Below, piece by piece: positions 1 through 10,700 of a stretch of 21,271 nucleotides of DNA. The first letter of the stretch is position 1; every line of letters starts with the position of its first letter. The translations under genes and the position numbers were made by a program. The stretch comes from Pigoraptor vietnamica (Eukaryota > Opisthokonta > Filasterea): positions 1 to 21,271 of the forward strand of contig CALSCQ010000669.1 of NCBI GenBank assembly GCA_943704525.1. The letters are read 5' to 3'. The notes beneath the pieces were generated by a model. It was not told where the DNA came from, ran no database searches, and was given only the letters and a program-made list of their open reading frames with translations.

Positions 1-118
<118 letters not shown>

Positions 119-207
119 GCACAACGCAAATGCATATGAACATACACTGGCATGCACAACGATTGCGAACAAGTTTGAATTGCTATCACCGCGGCCGAGA
201 AACGTAC

Positions 208-1741
208 CATCGACGCTACTTTCTCAATCAGCGTGAGCCGGTCGTAGAACGTTGTTGCGATGAAACCGTGTGAATTGTTGAGATTCTCGACTGGATGGGG
301 ACGGAAATCATCAAACAAATGCAAACTGAAGTTAGGACAGGTGGGCATGGGAAGTAAACTCAGACACACATTCCTGAGTTCACATCCACACACCTTGTGC
401 CACGATCATCTGATCCGCCAGGGACACGTGTTCGTCAAGGATGAATGCCGTCCACGACCGCTCGTGGTACTTCTCGGAGAAGAGCCGAATGCGGTGAGCA
501 CCATCGAGGAGTCGATACTCTTGAACGCCGCCAGCCTTGAGAGGCAACCTCATGACGGTAAGGGGATGACGCCGAGTTGGGCCGCCAACACTCTCGAGAT
601 ATTTGTGAAGAAGTTCGATCCCCGCATCAGACACATCACGAATGCCCACAGCGTGTGTGATGGCGCCGAATTCCACCTCAGCGATTGTCCGCGTCGGATT
701 GTGTCGATTGTAAATGGCAGCAAGGGTGCTTGATGGCTCCTCTGCGCAAGAAAGAGAGGACGAAAGAGAGGGTGAGTCCAGCAAGGCCATTGACAGGAAC
801 AATACACACCGAGCTCAGCATACTCTATGGACACACACAATGCACACCACGACCGACACAATTGAGATAGCACACAGACACGCAGACACACAGACACACA
901 CATACACGGCCCACACACCCATACACGAACGAACGCATGCACAGCACACACACACAGACACACACACACACAGACACACACACACACATGACACACACGC
1001 ACACACACACACACACCCGCAGATACCGACACACGAACGCATGCACAAATGCACGCACCTCACACAAACGAACGCGGCGCACACGCGAAAACACGCACCA
1101 CATGGGCACGCACACACACACATACATGCACGAATGCACGCACAGCACATACACGCATGCACAGCGTACACTGAGCGCTCACCTTTCTTGCGCCCGCTGG
1201 GGTTGTGCTCGCCGCCGGGGTTGTGTTCGCCGCTGGGGTTGCGCTCGCCGCCAGTGATGTGCTCGCCGCCGGGGTTGCGCTCGCCGCCGCCGGGGTTGTG
1301 CTCGCCGCCGGGGTTGTGCTCGCCGCCGGGGTGGCGCTCGCCGTCAGTGTGCTCGCCGGGGTTGTGCTCGCCGTCGGTGTTGTGCTCGCCGTCGGTGTTG
1401 TGCTCGCCGCCGTGGTTGTGCTCTCCGCCGGGGTTGTGCTCGCCGTCGGTGTTGTGCTCGCCGGGGTTGTGCTCGCCGCCGGGGTTGTGCTCGCCGGGGT
1501 TGTGCTCGCCGCCGGGGTTGTCCTCGCCTTCCTTCTCGAGCTCGCTGTTGTCTTCTTCCGCAGCTCGCCGCCCCGTCTTCGGCTTCTTCGCTTTGGCGGC
1601 CGCAAGTCGCTTTTTGGGCGGCTGCACAGCGGCGCGACGTTGTGCAGCCGTCGGTACATCCTTCGCCTTGTCAACAGCAAGTCGCACAGCCGGCACCAAC
1701 TTCTGTGTCGCTGCTAGTGTCTGCCGCGGCTCCGCCTCCAT
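208..1741 (-). CDS. ParB/sulfiredoxin-like domain protein, 3' end outside window
   Basis: Three minus-strand exons join with matching phases: 1741-1183, 741-384 and 325-208, giving 345 codons with no stop. The first donor (GTGAGC at 1182) and the acceptor after TTGCGCAG are both phase 1. The third exon has a CTAAC branch-like motif before its acceptor and ends at a consensus GTACGT donor, so the gene continues left of the window. The donor at 383 (GTGAAC) is weaker; without it the protein would stop at 380. Residues 1-72 are Ala/Lys-rich and basic, about 75-184 are Gly/Glu/His/Asn/Pro repeats, and about 190-310 carry a ParB/Srx-type core with HPLTVM (about 245) and YRLLDGAHRIRLF (about 262). 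In this fold the DGxHR motif binds phosphate or nucleotide. The true substrate is unknown, and a nuclease, CTPase or sulfiredoxin-like role is not established. Start chosen: ATG at 1741, the first ATG after a plausible acceptor at 1754. Confidence 0.68.
742..1182 (-). other. Intron of the ParB-like gene, (TG)n-rich on the sense strand
   Basis: The 441-bp interval lies between donor GTGAGC (1182) and acceptor TTGCGCAG (742). From about 824 to 1160 it is almost wholly CA-rich on the plus strand, which is UG-rich in the transcript. The acceptor has a clear pyrimidine tract. Open frames through this tract on either strand are low-complexity artefacts. Confidence 0.75.
1195..1519 (-). repeat. Coding minisatellite (12/15/18-bp units)
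   Basis: Inside exon 1 of the ParB-like gene, units related to GGCGAGCACAACCCC are repeated more than 20 times. They encode variants of GGEHNPG, GEHNPG and DGEHNT. Nearly all unit-length differences are multiples of three, so the frame is kept. The result is a low-complexity, probably unstructured linker between the basic N-terminus and the ParB-like core. Copy number is likely to vary between strains. Confidence 0.9.
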
Positions 1742-1928
1742 TGTAACAAAAGTCTGGCATTGAAGAGGGCGAGAATGTCAAGAGAAATATAAAGAAAACG
1801 AACAAATATGAGCACACTCGAAACGTAAACTGAAGGAGAACTGAAAGAATCGACGAGACAGTCATGCACTCAGACGGTGACAAGCCCCATCCATCCACTG
1901 TTTTTCTGTTGATGCTCAATGCACATAC

Positions 1929-2009
1929 CTTGCGAAAAATGATTGGAGAGAAGTCGTGCCACAATACAAGCGGTCGCAAAGAGTGTTGCCGCAACAGGAC
2001 AGGGCACCA
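1929..2009 (-). other. Probable leader exon of the ParB-like gene
   Basis: An 81-bp segment is bounded on the minus strand by a strong acceptor (pyrimidine-rich, ending GTGTTTCAG at 2010) and a consensus donor (AAG then GTATGT at 1928). The following intron would be 1928-1754, ending at GCCAG just before the ATG at 1741. The segment contains no ATG and no upstream ATG was found in frame, so it is most simply a spliced 5' UTR exon. It is open in phase 0, so a coding role fed by a more distant exon cannot be excluded. Confidence 0.45.
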
Positions 2010-2395
2010 CTGAAACACAAAAACAAGAAAAAACGATCTAATGTCTGAGAAATTCAAATACTGTTCATGTGTTTATATGTAGGTGTGAAGAGAATTTTAA
2101 TGTCTTATTAAGGGTTTGTAGATTTATTATGGTACCAAATATAGTTCCTTTTTTTCCTATTGGAATATGGTATCTACCCAATATAGTGCACCCCCGAGAT
2201 CGACCCGAATTCAGTAACAATCTGTAACACTCCGTCATTTGAGCACAAAGACGTCACTGCTTGAGCTGTCAAAGGGATCGTGAATCACTTTGCTTGCTAA
2301 AGAGCAAGTGCTGTCGGCGTTCCTTTGTGTGCCATGGGCGTCTGAAGAGCGCCCCTTCCCTTCTTAGTGCCCAGTGCGTCACGTGCTCTGCAGGA
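2010..2395. promoter_or_regulatory. Divergent intergenic region, ParB-like gene / DENND4-like gene
   Basis: This stretch of about 390 bp separates the head-to-head ParB-like and DENND4-like genes. It is clearly AT-richer than the flanking exons from about 2050 to 2170 and contains T-runs. I see no TATA box or operator that I could defend. The reading frame of DENND4 exon 1 is open upstream to 2261, and TCTGCAG immediately precedes the chosen ATG, so a 5' UTR intron ending at 2393 is possible. Confidence 0.5.
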
Positions 2396-5300
2396 ATGAG
2401 TGCGGCGCAGCTCGGAGCCCCCGTCGTGGACTACGTGGCCCTCGTGGGCGCGGCCAAGGGACCCCCCGTGCCGCTCTACTCTGGCGGCATTGCGGGCGGC
2501 GTCGACCTCGATGTCTCCAGCCACCTCCCCATCACGGACCTTGCGCTCATCTCCGCCGGTGTGCCGGTGCGCTGCTGCTGTGGTTGCGTACTGTGGATTG
2601 TGCCGTGTTTCTGCTGTGGTTGCTTGTGGATTGTGGATTTGGCGTAACGCCGCGGACTGAATTGGTCCTTGCGCGGTCGTATGGTGCCGATGTCTCTTTT
2701 CATGTCTGCTGACTTCGGGAGGCGCGTGTGTTGGCAGTGCCCGGAGGGTTTTACGCAGGTCGATGGAGACCTGGGTAACCGCACGTACCTGTGCGTGAAG
2801 CGCGGCGGCGAGGACAAGCTCTCCGTGACGGAGATATTCACGGCAACGCTCTTGGACGCGGGCGTGCCGGGCCTCTTTGACCTCCCGGGGGTGCGTTGTG
2901 CCATTTGCACGTGTGTGCGTGTGCGTGATGCGCCGCTTGTCGTATGCGCTTCTCGCTCACCCGTGAACTTACGCACGTCGTTCTCTTTCTCAGTCGCAGC
3001 GTGCAGAGGCGGCCATCATGAGCTCCCTGCGGCTCCTCGTTAGTCCTGAGACGCACGGGCGCGACCTGCTCCCGCTGACGTCTGAGATTGCAACCCACGC
3101 CTCGTTCCTATGCACCGCGTGCAAGGGCGGCGCGGACGCCGTCTCGCATCCTGCGCTCAAGCAGCAGTTCACCGCGCACAGTCGCTCGATCGCAAAGGGC
3201 GCGTCGGCGCTTGTCGCGAGCGTACGAGACCTCGTGCAGCAGCGCAGTGACGAGGCGCGACGGCGGCTGGAGGAGAGCGCGCGCCACCTGCAGGCGGCGA
3301 TTGAGGCGCTGAGTGCGTATGCGCAGTGCGAGCCGTGCCCGGCGAACGTGTCTCTTGTACCGCGCCCCGTTGACACGAGCGGCCTCGGCGCCTCGACCTT
3401 CGCCCTCTACATGTCACGTGACGCGTCCAAGTCTCCCATCGTGGACGTGCTCGTGTTGCCGGCGGCGCAGAGCGGCGTGCCCCCTCCGCCGCAGTACAGC
3501 GTGTGCGAACCGCTCACGTTCAACACGTCCGTGACGAGCCCCTACGAGAGCCGCGCGCGCATCTGCATCAAGCGGGCCCAGCGCTATCCCGAGATGAACG
3601 TGGCGTACCGCGCCGCCATCCTCGACCGGCACCCGCTGACGGACCAGGCGGACTTTCCGCTGCCGCAGGCGCTGCCGTTCTTCTGTCTTCCGGACGGCGT
3701 CGTGTACCACCCGAAGGAGCGCAAGCCGCACTTTTTCACCTTTGTGCTCACGGATGCGCTGGGCGGGCGGCTCTACGCCAACTGCCTCGTCTTTTACGAG
3801 CGCGTGCAGATTGACGTGGACAACAATGTGACGACGGCGTGGGCGCCGAAGGTCCTGTGCCTCATCAGCCGCTTTCCATTCTACACGGTGTTCTCGCGGT
3901 ACCTGCGCACGCTGCACGACACGATGCAGGTGCCGTGCGAGGTGCCGCTCGAGCGCCTTCTCTCGAATTTGTTTGAAGGTGCGTTGTTGGCCGCTTTTTT
4001 TGAAGTGTTCCGCAGGCATGTGTCGCGCTGTGATATCGTCGTATTTGGGATCGCGCATTTGTCGCTGACATTGTCTCCATTGCACACCCCTCGGCGCAGT
4101 CCCGCTGCCCCCGCCCGGCCGCATCGCCATACAGCTGCAGGTGGGCCAGGGCACCGTCGTGTTCTCACGGCCACCGCCCACCGACTACCCGATGGCGGAC
4201 TACTCGCTGCTGCCGCTCTTCCACGCACTTGACCTCGAAAACGTCGTCTCGTTCTTCTCGCTCGTGCTGGCCGAGCGCAAGGTCGTCGTGCAATCGTCGC
4301 ACTATTGTGAGTGAACCCTTGCTTATCTGTGTACAAGCACGCGTACACACAAACGTACAGACACTTAGACGCACAAGGCATGAATGTTCCCGCATGCATG
4401 CGACGACTCAGCTGACGCCGTCTCTCCCGCAGCGCTCCTTGCGCCCGTGTGCGAGGCCATCTGCGCGCTGCTGTTTCCGTTCCGGTGGCAGCACGTCTTC
4501 ATTCCTCTCTGTCCCCCCGTCCTCATGGACTTTCTCCAGGCGCCCATGCCCTTCATAATCGGGGTCAAATCGGGTGCAGTCGACATCTCCACCCTCGCCC
4601 CGGATGTGTTCGTCGTGGACCTCGACACGAACCAGATACTGCGCAACGCCGACGGCAACGCCTCTGCGGCACCGCAGTCCGGACTCCCCTGGCGCGGCAA
4701 GTACCGGCTGATGGAGAGCCTGCGCCACGAGGGGTGCGCCGCGAACCTCTTCATCCGCAACTACACGCAGATGGACGCGATCGACTCGCACCCGTTTGCC
4801 GAGCCCGCGTCGCCGTACCCAGGGTTCAAGTCGGCCAACCAGAGCCGAATGGAGCAGATTCGGGAGGCCTTCCTCGCGTTCTTTGTGTCACTGTTCGGGG
4901 AGTACCGCGATTTCGTGCGCCCGCCGACCGCCGAGACGCTCAACGACTACGACATGGACGACCTCGAGCGGCTGTTTGACATGGCCGGGTTTTTGCGGTC
5001 GCAGATGCCGGAGAACCGCGCGTTTGTCGAGGCGTTCATGGAGCGACAGGCCTTCGCCCGCTTCCTCGAGGAGCGCTCCGAGTTCACCGACCGCGAGCAC
5101 GAGTATACGTTTTTTGATACGTGCATCGAGGCGATGAAGGCGCGCCCCATGGGGCGGGGGTCGCTGGCGTCGTCGACCACGCACCTGCCCGCCCTCGCAC
5201 CGGCCGCCCCCGAGAAGCCGCCGGCGCTCCCGCAGGGCGGCGCGGTGCTCGGCGTGTCGCCCACGCACATGAGCGGGATGTTGCAGGCGGGGCAGGCGCT

Positions 5301-7405
5301 GTCGCTGCACGGCGCCGCCGGGCTCTCGGGCCCCGGCGGTTCGGTCTATCGCGTGGTGCGCTTCCCTCTGCCGGAAATGGGGGGGCTCCCGCCGGGCAAG
5401 ACGTACTACTACGGCGGACACATCTCCGGGTTCGAGCGCAAGATGTTTGTTCCGCCGCGGCGCCACAACATCAACATGCGCACGCTGTCGGCGAGGCCAG
5501 GCGACGGCGGGCGCGTCGAGGGCCATCACGACGACGACCTCGGACCCTTCCCGCCGTTTGGCGCGGGGCGGCGGCCGTCGATTTCGTACCGCGAGTCGGG
5601 CGACATTGAGGAGGACGGCGGCGCGGCGGTGGCGCTGTCGCCCGGGCAGCCCGCCGCGCGGAAGGGACCGGAGCTGCCGGACGCGTTTGGGTCGGCGCAG
5701 ACGTTTCTCCGCACGATTTTCAACGCGTGGTTCCTCGTCTTCTCGACGTACGTTCCGCTCAGCCCGGAACCCGACGCCGTGTTTGCGTACGCGAACACCG
5801 TGCTCGAGCGCATGGAGTGGGCTGGAATTCCCGCCGACGAGACGGTGTTCCGGTACCTGCTGGAGGCGTGCGCGCGGGCCGGTCTTTCGCGCCACGCCAA
5901 GTCGGTGTTGAAGATGCTCGGCGACGCGGGCATTGCGCCCAATGCGACGACGACGGGCCTCTTTGTGAAGGCCGTCGCGGGGGAGCACGCCGGCCCAGCC
6001 GTCATGCGACTCCTCGCGCAGCAGGCGCCGGACCCGCAGGTGACGCCGGTCGCCGCCGTGCAGCGTCTGCGATCCGACTCCGTTCGCGCGGTGCGGACGG
6101 CGTCCATTGGGGCGGCCTCGACAGGCTCTGAGGGGGACGCGCAGCCCGCCCGCGCACAGACGCCGCCGCCGCCCGCGCAGCCGTCGGTCACGTGGCTGAG
6201 CGACGCGCTTGGGCTCGGGTCGGTAGTGATTGAGAGCCGGCAGGTGTGTTCGTCGTGCCAGGCGCCCGTGTGCGAGGAGGACGTCCTCATCGGCTGGGCG
6301 ATCAACCGCTCTGTGTTCAAGACGATATGCCCGCGCTGCGACGCCGCGTTCCTGCCGGCGCTGTCGTGGCACGGCGTGCCCTCTCTCCCCGGCTATCCGA
6401 ACGTCAAGCCGACGGGGAAGTGTCCGTACCTCAGCCCAGAGATGTTCCTGAAGGAACTGGACATTCTCGTCAGCCAGGGCGACGGCGTCGAGTTTCGCAA
6501 GTCGCCCGCACGCATGATGGCAGACCACCCGACCGTCTTCTGGAACATGCACTGGTACTTTGGCAACGCCCACCTCCCCGTGTCCTCCTCCGCCCTCCGC
6601 CGCACGGTGCCGCGCGCCTCCATTGGCGGCCCGGGTTCGACCCCCGGCGTGCGCGGCGCGAGGGCGAGCATTGCGCCCGCGACCCCCGCGACCCCCGCCG
6701 CAGCGACGTTCCTCCACGCGGCGTCGCCATCCAAGACGAATCCTCACGCGGACCGCATTTCGCGGCTGTCGGCGTGGTGGCTGCCGCAAGAGTTGGCGCT
6801 CAACACGCTGCGTGGGACGATGATGATGCACTACCGCGTCACTGGCGCGCGGGCGCTGCTGCAGAACAAGCCGACGCGGCGCATCTCTGCCGTCTCCGTG
6901 CTGCCCATCGGACCCGATGAGGTCACCGAGCGCAACGACGCCGTGGTGCAGGCGCTGTCCGAGTGCGCGATTGCACTCGACGAGAAGAACATGCGGCGCG
7001 CCATGGAAGTCTTCCTCGCAGCACGCGCGCGGTGTCCACGCCGGGACGGCGACGGCAGTGCGCTGCTGCACGGGCGCATGTACACGACGCTGCTGGCGCT
7101 GACGACGCGCCAGTCGTATGCGACGGAGAAAGAGTTTGCGGAGTCCTACAGGAAGGAGCTGTCGTCCCTGAGGTAAGAACTGCGTCGCCATTCGCGCAGC
7201 TAGTTCTCGTCCATTGTGCTTACGCGCTACGCGCTGCAGAGCCGGCGTCAAGGAAGAGATGCGCGAGGCGCAGGACGGAGTTCCGGCAGAGGCGTACGTC
7301 GCCTTTCGCAGCGCATTTGAATATCTACGGCCCGCCTTCCATCCCCCGTGGGGCGTGCGTGCGACTGGGGCGTCCGTGTGCGCCTTCTCGTGGAATGCGG
7401 CCTGA
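2396..7405 (+). CDS. DENND4-family DENN-domain Rab GEF (MABP-DENN-PPR)
   Basis: Six exons give 1473 aa: 2396-2566, 2738-2890, 2994-3978, 4100-4306, 4433-7172 and 7240-7405; all phases close and the total is divisible by three. The family activates Rab GTPases (Rab10 for animal DENND4) on membranes. The MABP region is at residues 10-300 (ITDLALI, CPEGF, GDLGNRTYLCVKR, IVDVLVLP). uDENN is at about 310-400 (LPFFCLPDGV, FTFVLTD), cDENN at about 425-590 (LENVVSFFSLVLAERKVVV, FPFRWQHVFIPLCP) and dDENN at about 640-705. A PPR-like unit follows at about 957-1015, then a CSSC...CPRC pair at about 1111-1141 and the HPTVFWNMHWYF segment at about 1204, all features of DENND4 rather than other DENN proteins. 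The final exon completes a conserved-looking C-terminus. Intron 1 could instead start at 2561, which would remove two residues. The start at 2396 follows a good context; an in-frame GTG/ATG extension to 2261 is less likely. No gene symbol is given because orthology within DENND4 cannot be fixed here. Confidence 0.9.
2567..2737 (+). other. Intron 1 of the DENND4-like gene
   Basis: The donor GTGCGC and the acceptor GTGTTGGCAG are separated by 171 bp, with a CTGAC branch-like motif at about 2709. Joining is phase 0 and connects LISAGVP to CPEGF, matching the MABP strand order. An alternative donor at 2561 is also phase 0. Confidence 0.7.
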
Positions 7406-7705
7406 GCCCTAGTCAAATGCACGTCGGGTCCAAGTAATAATAGTAACTGCATACCTCGGAGACAAAGAGCAATTTCGCTAGAGTCTGATTGCGAGTGTTG
7501 AGGACAATTGGCGCCGAGAACTCAGTGACTCGCATGTGATAACCATGCGGCAATGGACGGAGCGTGAATCAGAGTTTATGCTGGCTGGCTACAAGCCAGT
7601 ACCAGGCTCAGAGAGACAGTTGCGAACGGCGCAAGCGAATAGAGACAGAGCGCAAGACGAAGTGCACATCAACAGTGCGTTGCGATAGAAGGGTTTTCAT
7701 GCACG
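7406..7705. other. Convergent intergenic region, DENND4-like / EGF-TM gene
   Basis: The two stop codons, at 7403-7405 (plus) and 7708-7706 (minus), face each other across 300 bp. Both 3' UTRs must lie here. I see no recognisable element and no conserved reading frame; the open frames are short. A TAATAATAG stretch near 7435 is the only AT-rich patch that could hold plus-strand polyadenylation signals. Confidence 0.6.
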
Positions 7706-10700
7706 CTACACGTCCACAGCCATCCCCGGCATCTGCGGATTCTCGCTGAATGCCTCGGGGCCGTTGTCCACGCGCAGCATGAGGACGGGAACAAGCTCGT
7801 GCGGCGTCGAGCGTCCGCCCAGTTGCGCCACTTCGTACTCCGCGTCGCTCGCTTGGGCCACTGCGCGAGCATCAGCCGATGGCGGCGCGAGGCCTCCAGC
7901 GGCGCTGCCCACAGAGTGCGAGGACGCGGTTGACGAGACCTCCGACGACGACGACGAGCGTCGCGAACCCGTCGCAGCGCGATCGGCCGGAGCTACGACG
8001 ATCGGGGGCGGCATGCGTGCCTTGAGCGCAGGCGCTTTCCGCTCGCGCGGCGGCCGGGGCGCACCAGCCTTGCGGCGGGTCTTTGGGGCACTCGTGCGAC
8101 TGTCGGCCACAGACACGTCCGTTTCGTCCCCATCGCCCACAGAGCCAAACAGGGAGGGCACGTCGTAGCCCGTCTCGAGTGCGAGATCCCGCTGCACGCG
8201 CCACGCATCTGTGCGCTGCTGCTCCGGAGGCGGCTCATCGGGGAACCAGAGCGGTTCGCCCTCTGTGTGTTGCGGCACGCCGACACGCGATGCACCCATC
8301 GGTGGTGAGAGCGGGGGGGATATGGGACGGAAGGCGCTGACCCCGGCGCCCTGCACGCTCGTCTGCGTGTCACCCCACGCCGACCGCGTTGATTGCTGGG
8401 CAACCGATGTCGTGTTGACAGCCACCGCCACGCCCGCACCGTGAGCCTCCGCGTCGATCTGGAGGACGGCGGCCGCGTTCTTCTCTTCGCGCTGCTTGCG
8501 GTGCGCGAGCACGGCAAACATGAACGCGCCAAAGAGCAGCACAAAGAGAACGCCGAGACCAAGGCCGATTCCCAGGAAGATCGCATCTGCCAGTCGAGTA
8601 AGGTGTGGTGCCCGTCAACGAATCTGTGCACGTAACGCAGGCTGAAAGTAACAAGCGATTCACACGTCAAAACAGGCGCCACACTCGATACCCACTCCAC
8701 GAGCAGTAGTCGCCGCGGTACCCAGCGTCGCACGTGCAGCGGCCAGTGACCGAGTCGCACACGCCGTGTCCGCCGCACCCGTGCACGTTGCAACCGGCAG
8801 GAGACACAATGGGGGCTGCACAGGCGACGCGGAAATTCAGCCAAACTCTTATATGGCGGCCACACGGCAGAACGGCACCCACCAACAGAGCAATCGGATC
8901 CCTGGAAGCCGGTCCGACAGAGACACTCCCCGGTGGCAATGTTGCAGGTCCCGTTGCCGCTGCAATTGCGGGGGCAAGCGCCTGCGGTGGTGAAGCGACG
9001 TGAGCGGCTTGTGCTGCGACAACGAACAAGGCACACGGGCTGACAAGAGGGCTACACTCACGGAAAAAGGTAAGGGACAGCGTGTTCTCTGCGGAAGAGA
9101 CGACAATCCTCGCGTCGACGCCGTCGCCAATTCGCGCCGGCAGTGGCTTCGGGAGCAACTGGCCCGGCAGCACGGACACGTCGCCGTAGACACCTCCGGC
9201 GAACTGCGCCAGCGTATACCGCGTGTCGAGGACCGGCACCGCGCCGCCGATAAAGCTGAACGAAACGAATCCGCCAATAACGCCCAGGCCGGCAACGCTG
9301 AGACGCGACAAGGCCACAGGCGGCAGTCCGTCCTCGCCCGCCGAAAGCTGCGTAACAGCGACGGACAGCACCGCGGGGGTGCGCTGCAGGTACGAGCCCT
9401 CCACCGAAAAGCCGCCTGGAGCGCGGGCGAAGGCCGGTCCACGGCCGTCCCCGTGCACAGAAGCGGGCAGTGCGTCCAACACGCCGTTGCTCGCCAGCAG
9501 AACCGTCCCCCCGAGCACAGACACAGGCCCAACAACACGCGCTCCGGCACCGGCGTGGAAGAGCCCTCCCTCCACTACGAGGCCCGCGGCCAAAGACGCC
9601 GACCCGGCCAGTACAAGCGCACCCCCCGCGTGGCGGAGCACGCCGTCCGAACTGATGGACGCACCCAACGACACCGAAAACGTGCCATTGTTCAGCATGT
9701 TGGCGGATCGTGCGACCATTGCGCAGCCATCGGTACACAGGAACGCGCCACCGCGCAGCACGGAAAGTCGGCTGGTGGAGTTGCTCGCATCGCTCTCAGA
9801 CACAAGAGAGAAGGCGCCCGTCGCAGACAAGCGGCCGGAGAGCGCCAGTGACCCTGCGCCCGCGAGCGTCAGGAGGCTCCCGTTCAGCGCTTGCGCGACT
9901 GCCGCATCCCCGACGGACAGGACGCTCGCAAGGGCAAGAGAGGTGCCCCACATGCGTAGGGACGAGGACGCGACGACGGAGCCCTGGCCGGCCAGCAGGC
10001 CACCGGACCAATCCATCGACGTGACGTTGAAGAGCCCACCAACGTCCACGCGCCCGCCCGCAATGGTGGCACGCGTAGCAAACAACGCGCAGCCGGAAGG
10101 AACGGCGACCGCACCCTGGGTCACGAAGACGACGTCCACGTACGACGCAATCGGGGTCGTCGGGACGGGCAACGGGGCGATGCGCCGCCGGTCTGCCGCC
10201 GACGCACTGGCGACGACGTCGACCTCGCCCCCTGCGTCGACCGTAACATTGCCCAACACCCCGGCGCCGGCGCGAACAGCGGAGCGCCCGAGCAGGCGCA
10301 AGACGCCGCCGCCAAGCACGTGCAGGCAGGCTGCATCGGTGAGCGCAATGTCGGCGTCGTTCACCGCGAGAACACCTCCCACTGCCATGCACGCGTTCCG
10401 CAACTCACGAAGGGATGCGCCCGTGCGAACGGAAAGCGTGCCCCCCACTTGGAACGCCCCGTCTCCGGAAATTTCGCCGCCCGTCCAGTTGCCTCCGCCG
10501 ACACTGAGTCTGCCAAGCGCCCCTCGCAGCTGGCCACCTTCCAGCACCAGTGTACCCACGCCCATCGCAGCCCGCACGACCCCGCTGGCGGCGCCGCCTA
10601 TTCGAAGGAGAGACAGTGCCGCTGGCCCGGGACCCGAAAATTCGCACACTGCGTCGCCCGAGACATCGGCTGCCAACAGCGACGGGCTGCCCGCAATCTT

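Noticed and set aside
260-733. Plus-strand open frame opposite the ParB-like exons
   Set aside because: No recognisable motif; the minus strand has the ParB-like signature and good splice sites in the same place.
714-1763. Open frames in several phases through the CA tract and the coding minisatellite
   Set aside because: Repeats of period 2 with few stops stay open in most frames; His/Thr and Cys/Val runs are artefacts of the dinucleotide repeat.
6640-6665. GGGTTCGACCCCC, resembling a tRNA T-loop
   Set aside because: It lies inside a DENND4-like coding exon, and no acceptor stem, D-arm or anticodon arm can be drawn around it.
4888-7452. Minus-strand open frame of 854 codons opposite the DENND4-like exon
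   Set aside because: It is very rich in Arg, His, Pro and Ala, shows no domain, and mirrors the high GC at third positions of the plus-strand gene, whose DENN, PPR and Cys motifs are clear.
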